Positions 63,741 to 64,000 of a stretch of 64,000 nt of DNA are shown piece by piece; positions within the stretch are counted from its first letter, which is position 1; every line of letters starts with the position of its first letter. This stretch comes from Chthoniobacter sp. (lineage in GTDB: Bacteria; Verrucomicrobiota; Verrucomicrobiia; Chthoniobacterales; Chthoniobacteraceae), in NCBI GenBank assembly GCA_021414005.1, contig JAIOPH010000027.1, forward strand, positions 62,001-126,000, in the 5' to 3' direction. A model generated the notes under the pieces. The model ran no database searches and had not been told where the DNA came from. It worked only from the letters and a program-made list of their open reading frames with translations. Position numbers and translations under genes: made by a program.

Positions 63741-64000
63741 CTATGTCAGCAGAGCGCCGCGCTGGCGCGCGAACTCGCTGATTTGCCAGCAGAGCCAGTT
63801 TTTTTCCTCCTCGCTGAGCTGCGAACCGAAGCGGATGCGGCGTGCGCCCGCAGTGATTTCGATGCCGAAGACGGGCTGGTAGTTTTGTTGGTAGAACTCC
63901 TTTTTACACACGCTGGTGATCTCGGTCACGGGGAGATCCCAAGTCCGCTGCAGGAGCAGCTTACGCCGGAGTCGGACGGTCTGCGGGCCGAGGGTGAGCT
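63741..64000 (-). CDS. C-terminal end of a protein of unknown function (cut by right edge)
   Basis: An open frame of 86 residues runs to the right edge with no start, so the gene begins outside the window. It reads LTLGPQTVRLRRKLLLQRTW, then EITSVCKKEFYQQNYQPVFGIEI and RIRFGSQLSEEEKNWLCWQISEF, a beta-strand-rich end followed by a helix, as in small PH-like domains at the C-terminus of membrane proteins. That likeness is weak; the family is not recognised. It lies 137 bases upstream of the ebo-type genes on the same strand. Confidence 0.7.
   Translation of the reverse strand, partial: LTLGPQTVRLRRKLLLQRTWDLPVTEITSVCKKEFYQQNYQPVFGIEITAGARRIRFGSQLSEEEKNWLCWQISEFARQRGALLT

Overview
The window is GC-rich, densely coded chromosomal DNA, most probably from a member of the Verrucomicrobiota (PVC superphylum). 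Signs are a giant ThuA / PVC-type dehydrogenase / CxxCH haem protein, PEP-CTERM surface proteins, an ExbB fused to DUF2341 and LamG-like domains, and many starts without a clear Shine-Dalgarno sequence. This placement is inferred from gene content only.

Layout. 1-5.4 kb: the end of an OmpR-type response regulator, a TPM-domain protein, a PEP-CTERM protein, a PstS-like binding protein with a strong terminator, and a small anchored protein. 4.5-25.3 kb: one long minus-strand operon: TpsB transporter, DUF2341-LamG-ExbB, ExbD, ExbD, TonB, Porin_5-type barrel, coiled-coil protein, a 3906-residue TpsA exoprotein and a Sel1-repeat protein. This is a two-partner secretion system packaged with its own proton-driven TonB energiser. 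Direct repeats resembling a Pho box lie upstream. 25.3-27.3 kb: a decayed, AT-richer island with remnants of two phage-type genes, ending at the 3' end of a tRNA-Glu. 27.4-36.8 kb: housekeeping and metabolic genes (SGNH hydrolase, PlsC, a glutaminase-STAS-cNMP fusion, MoaE/MoaD/MoeA, FeoA-FeoA-FeoB-Cys-rich protein, aspartate kinase). 36.9-50 kb: the ThuA/haem protein, a dispersed inverted-repeat element, an ACT-domain protein, a LolC/E-like permease, a GH130 plus GT4 pair, DUF2905 and a LutA-like protein. 50-56.5 kb: FtsH, an HDOD / Fic / HDOD cluster and a second PEP-CTERM protein. 56.5-64 kb: a tricorn-like S41 protease and three translationally coupled ebo-type genes (EboF-like, EboD, EboE), then a gene cut by the right edge.

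The most interesting system is the TonB-linked two-partner secretion operon. Its parts list resembles, from memory, the phosphate-controlled pdtA/pdtB-exbB2/exbD2 region of Pseudomonas aeruginosa, but it adds a sensor-like fused ExbB, two ExbDs, a porin-like barrel and a coiled-coil protein. Coordinates for starts were chosen on signal peptides, overlaps with upstream stops and family N-termini.
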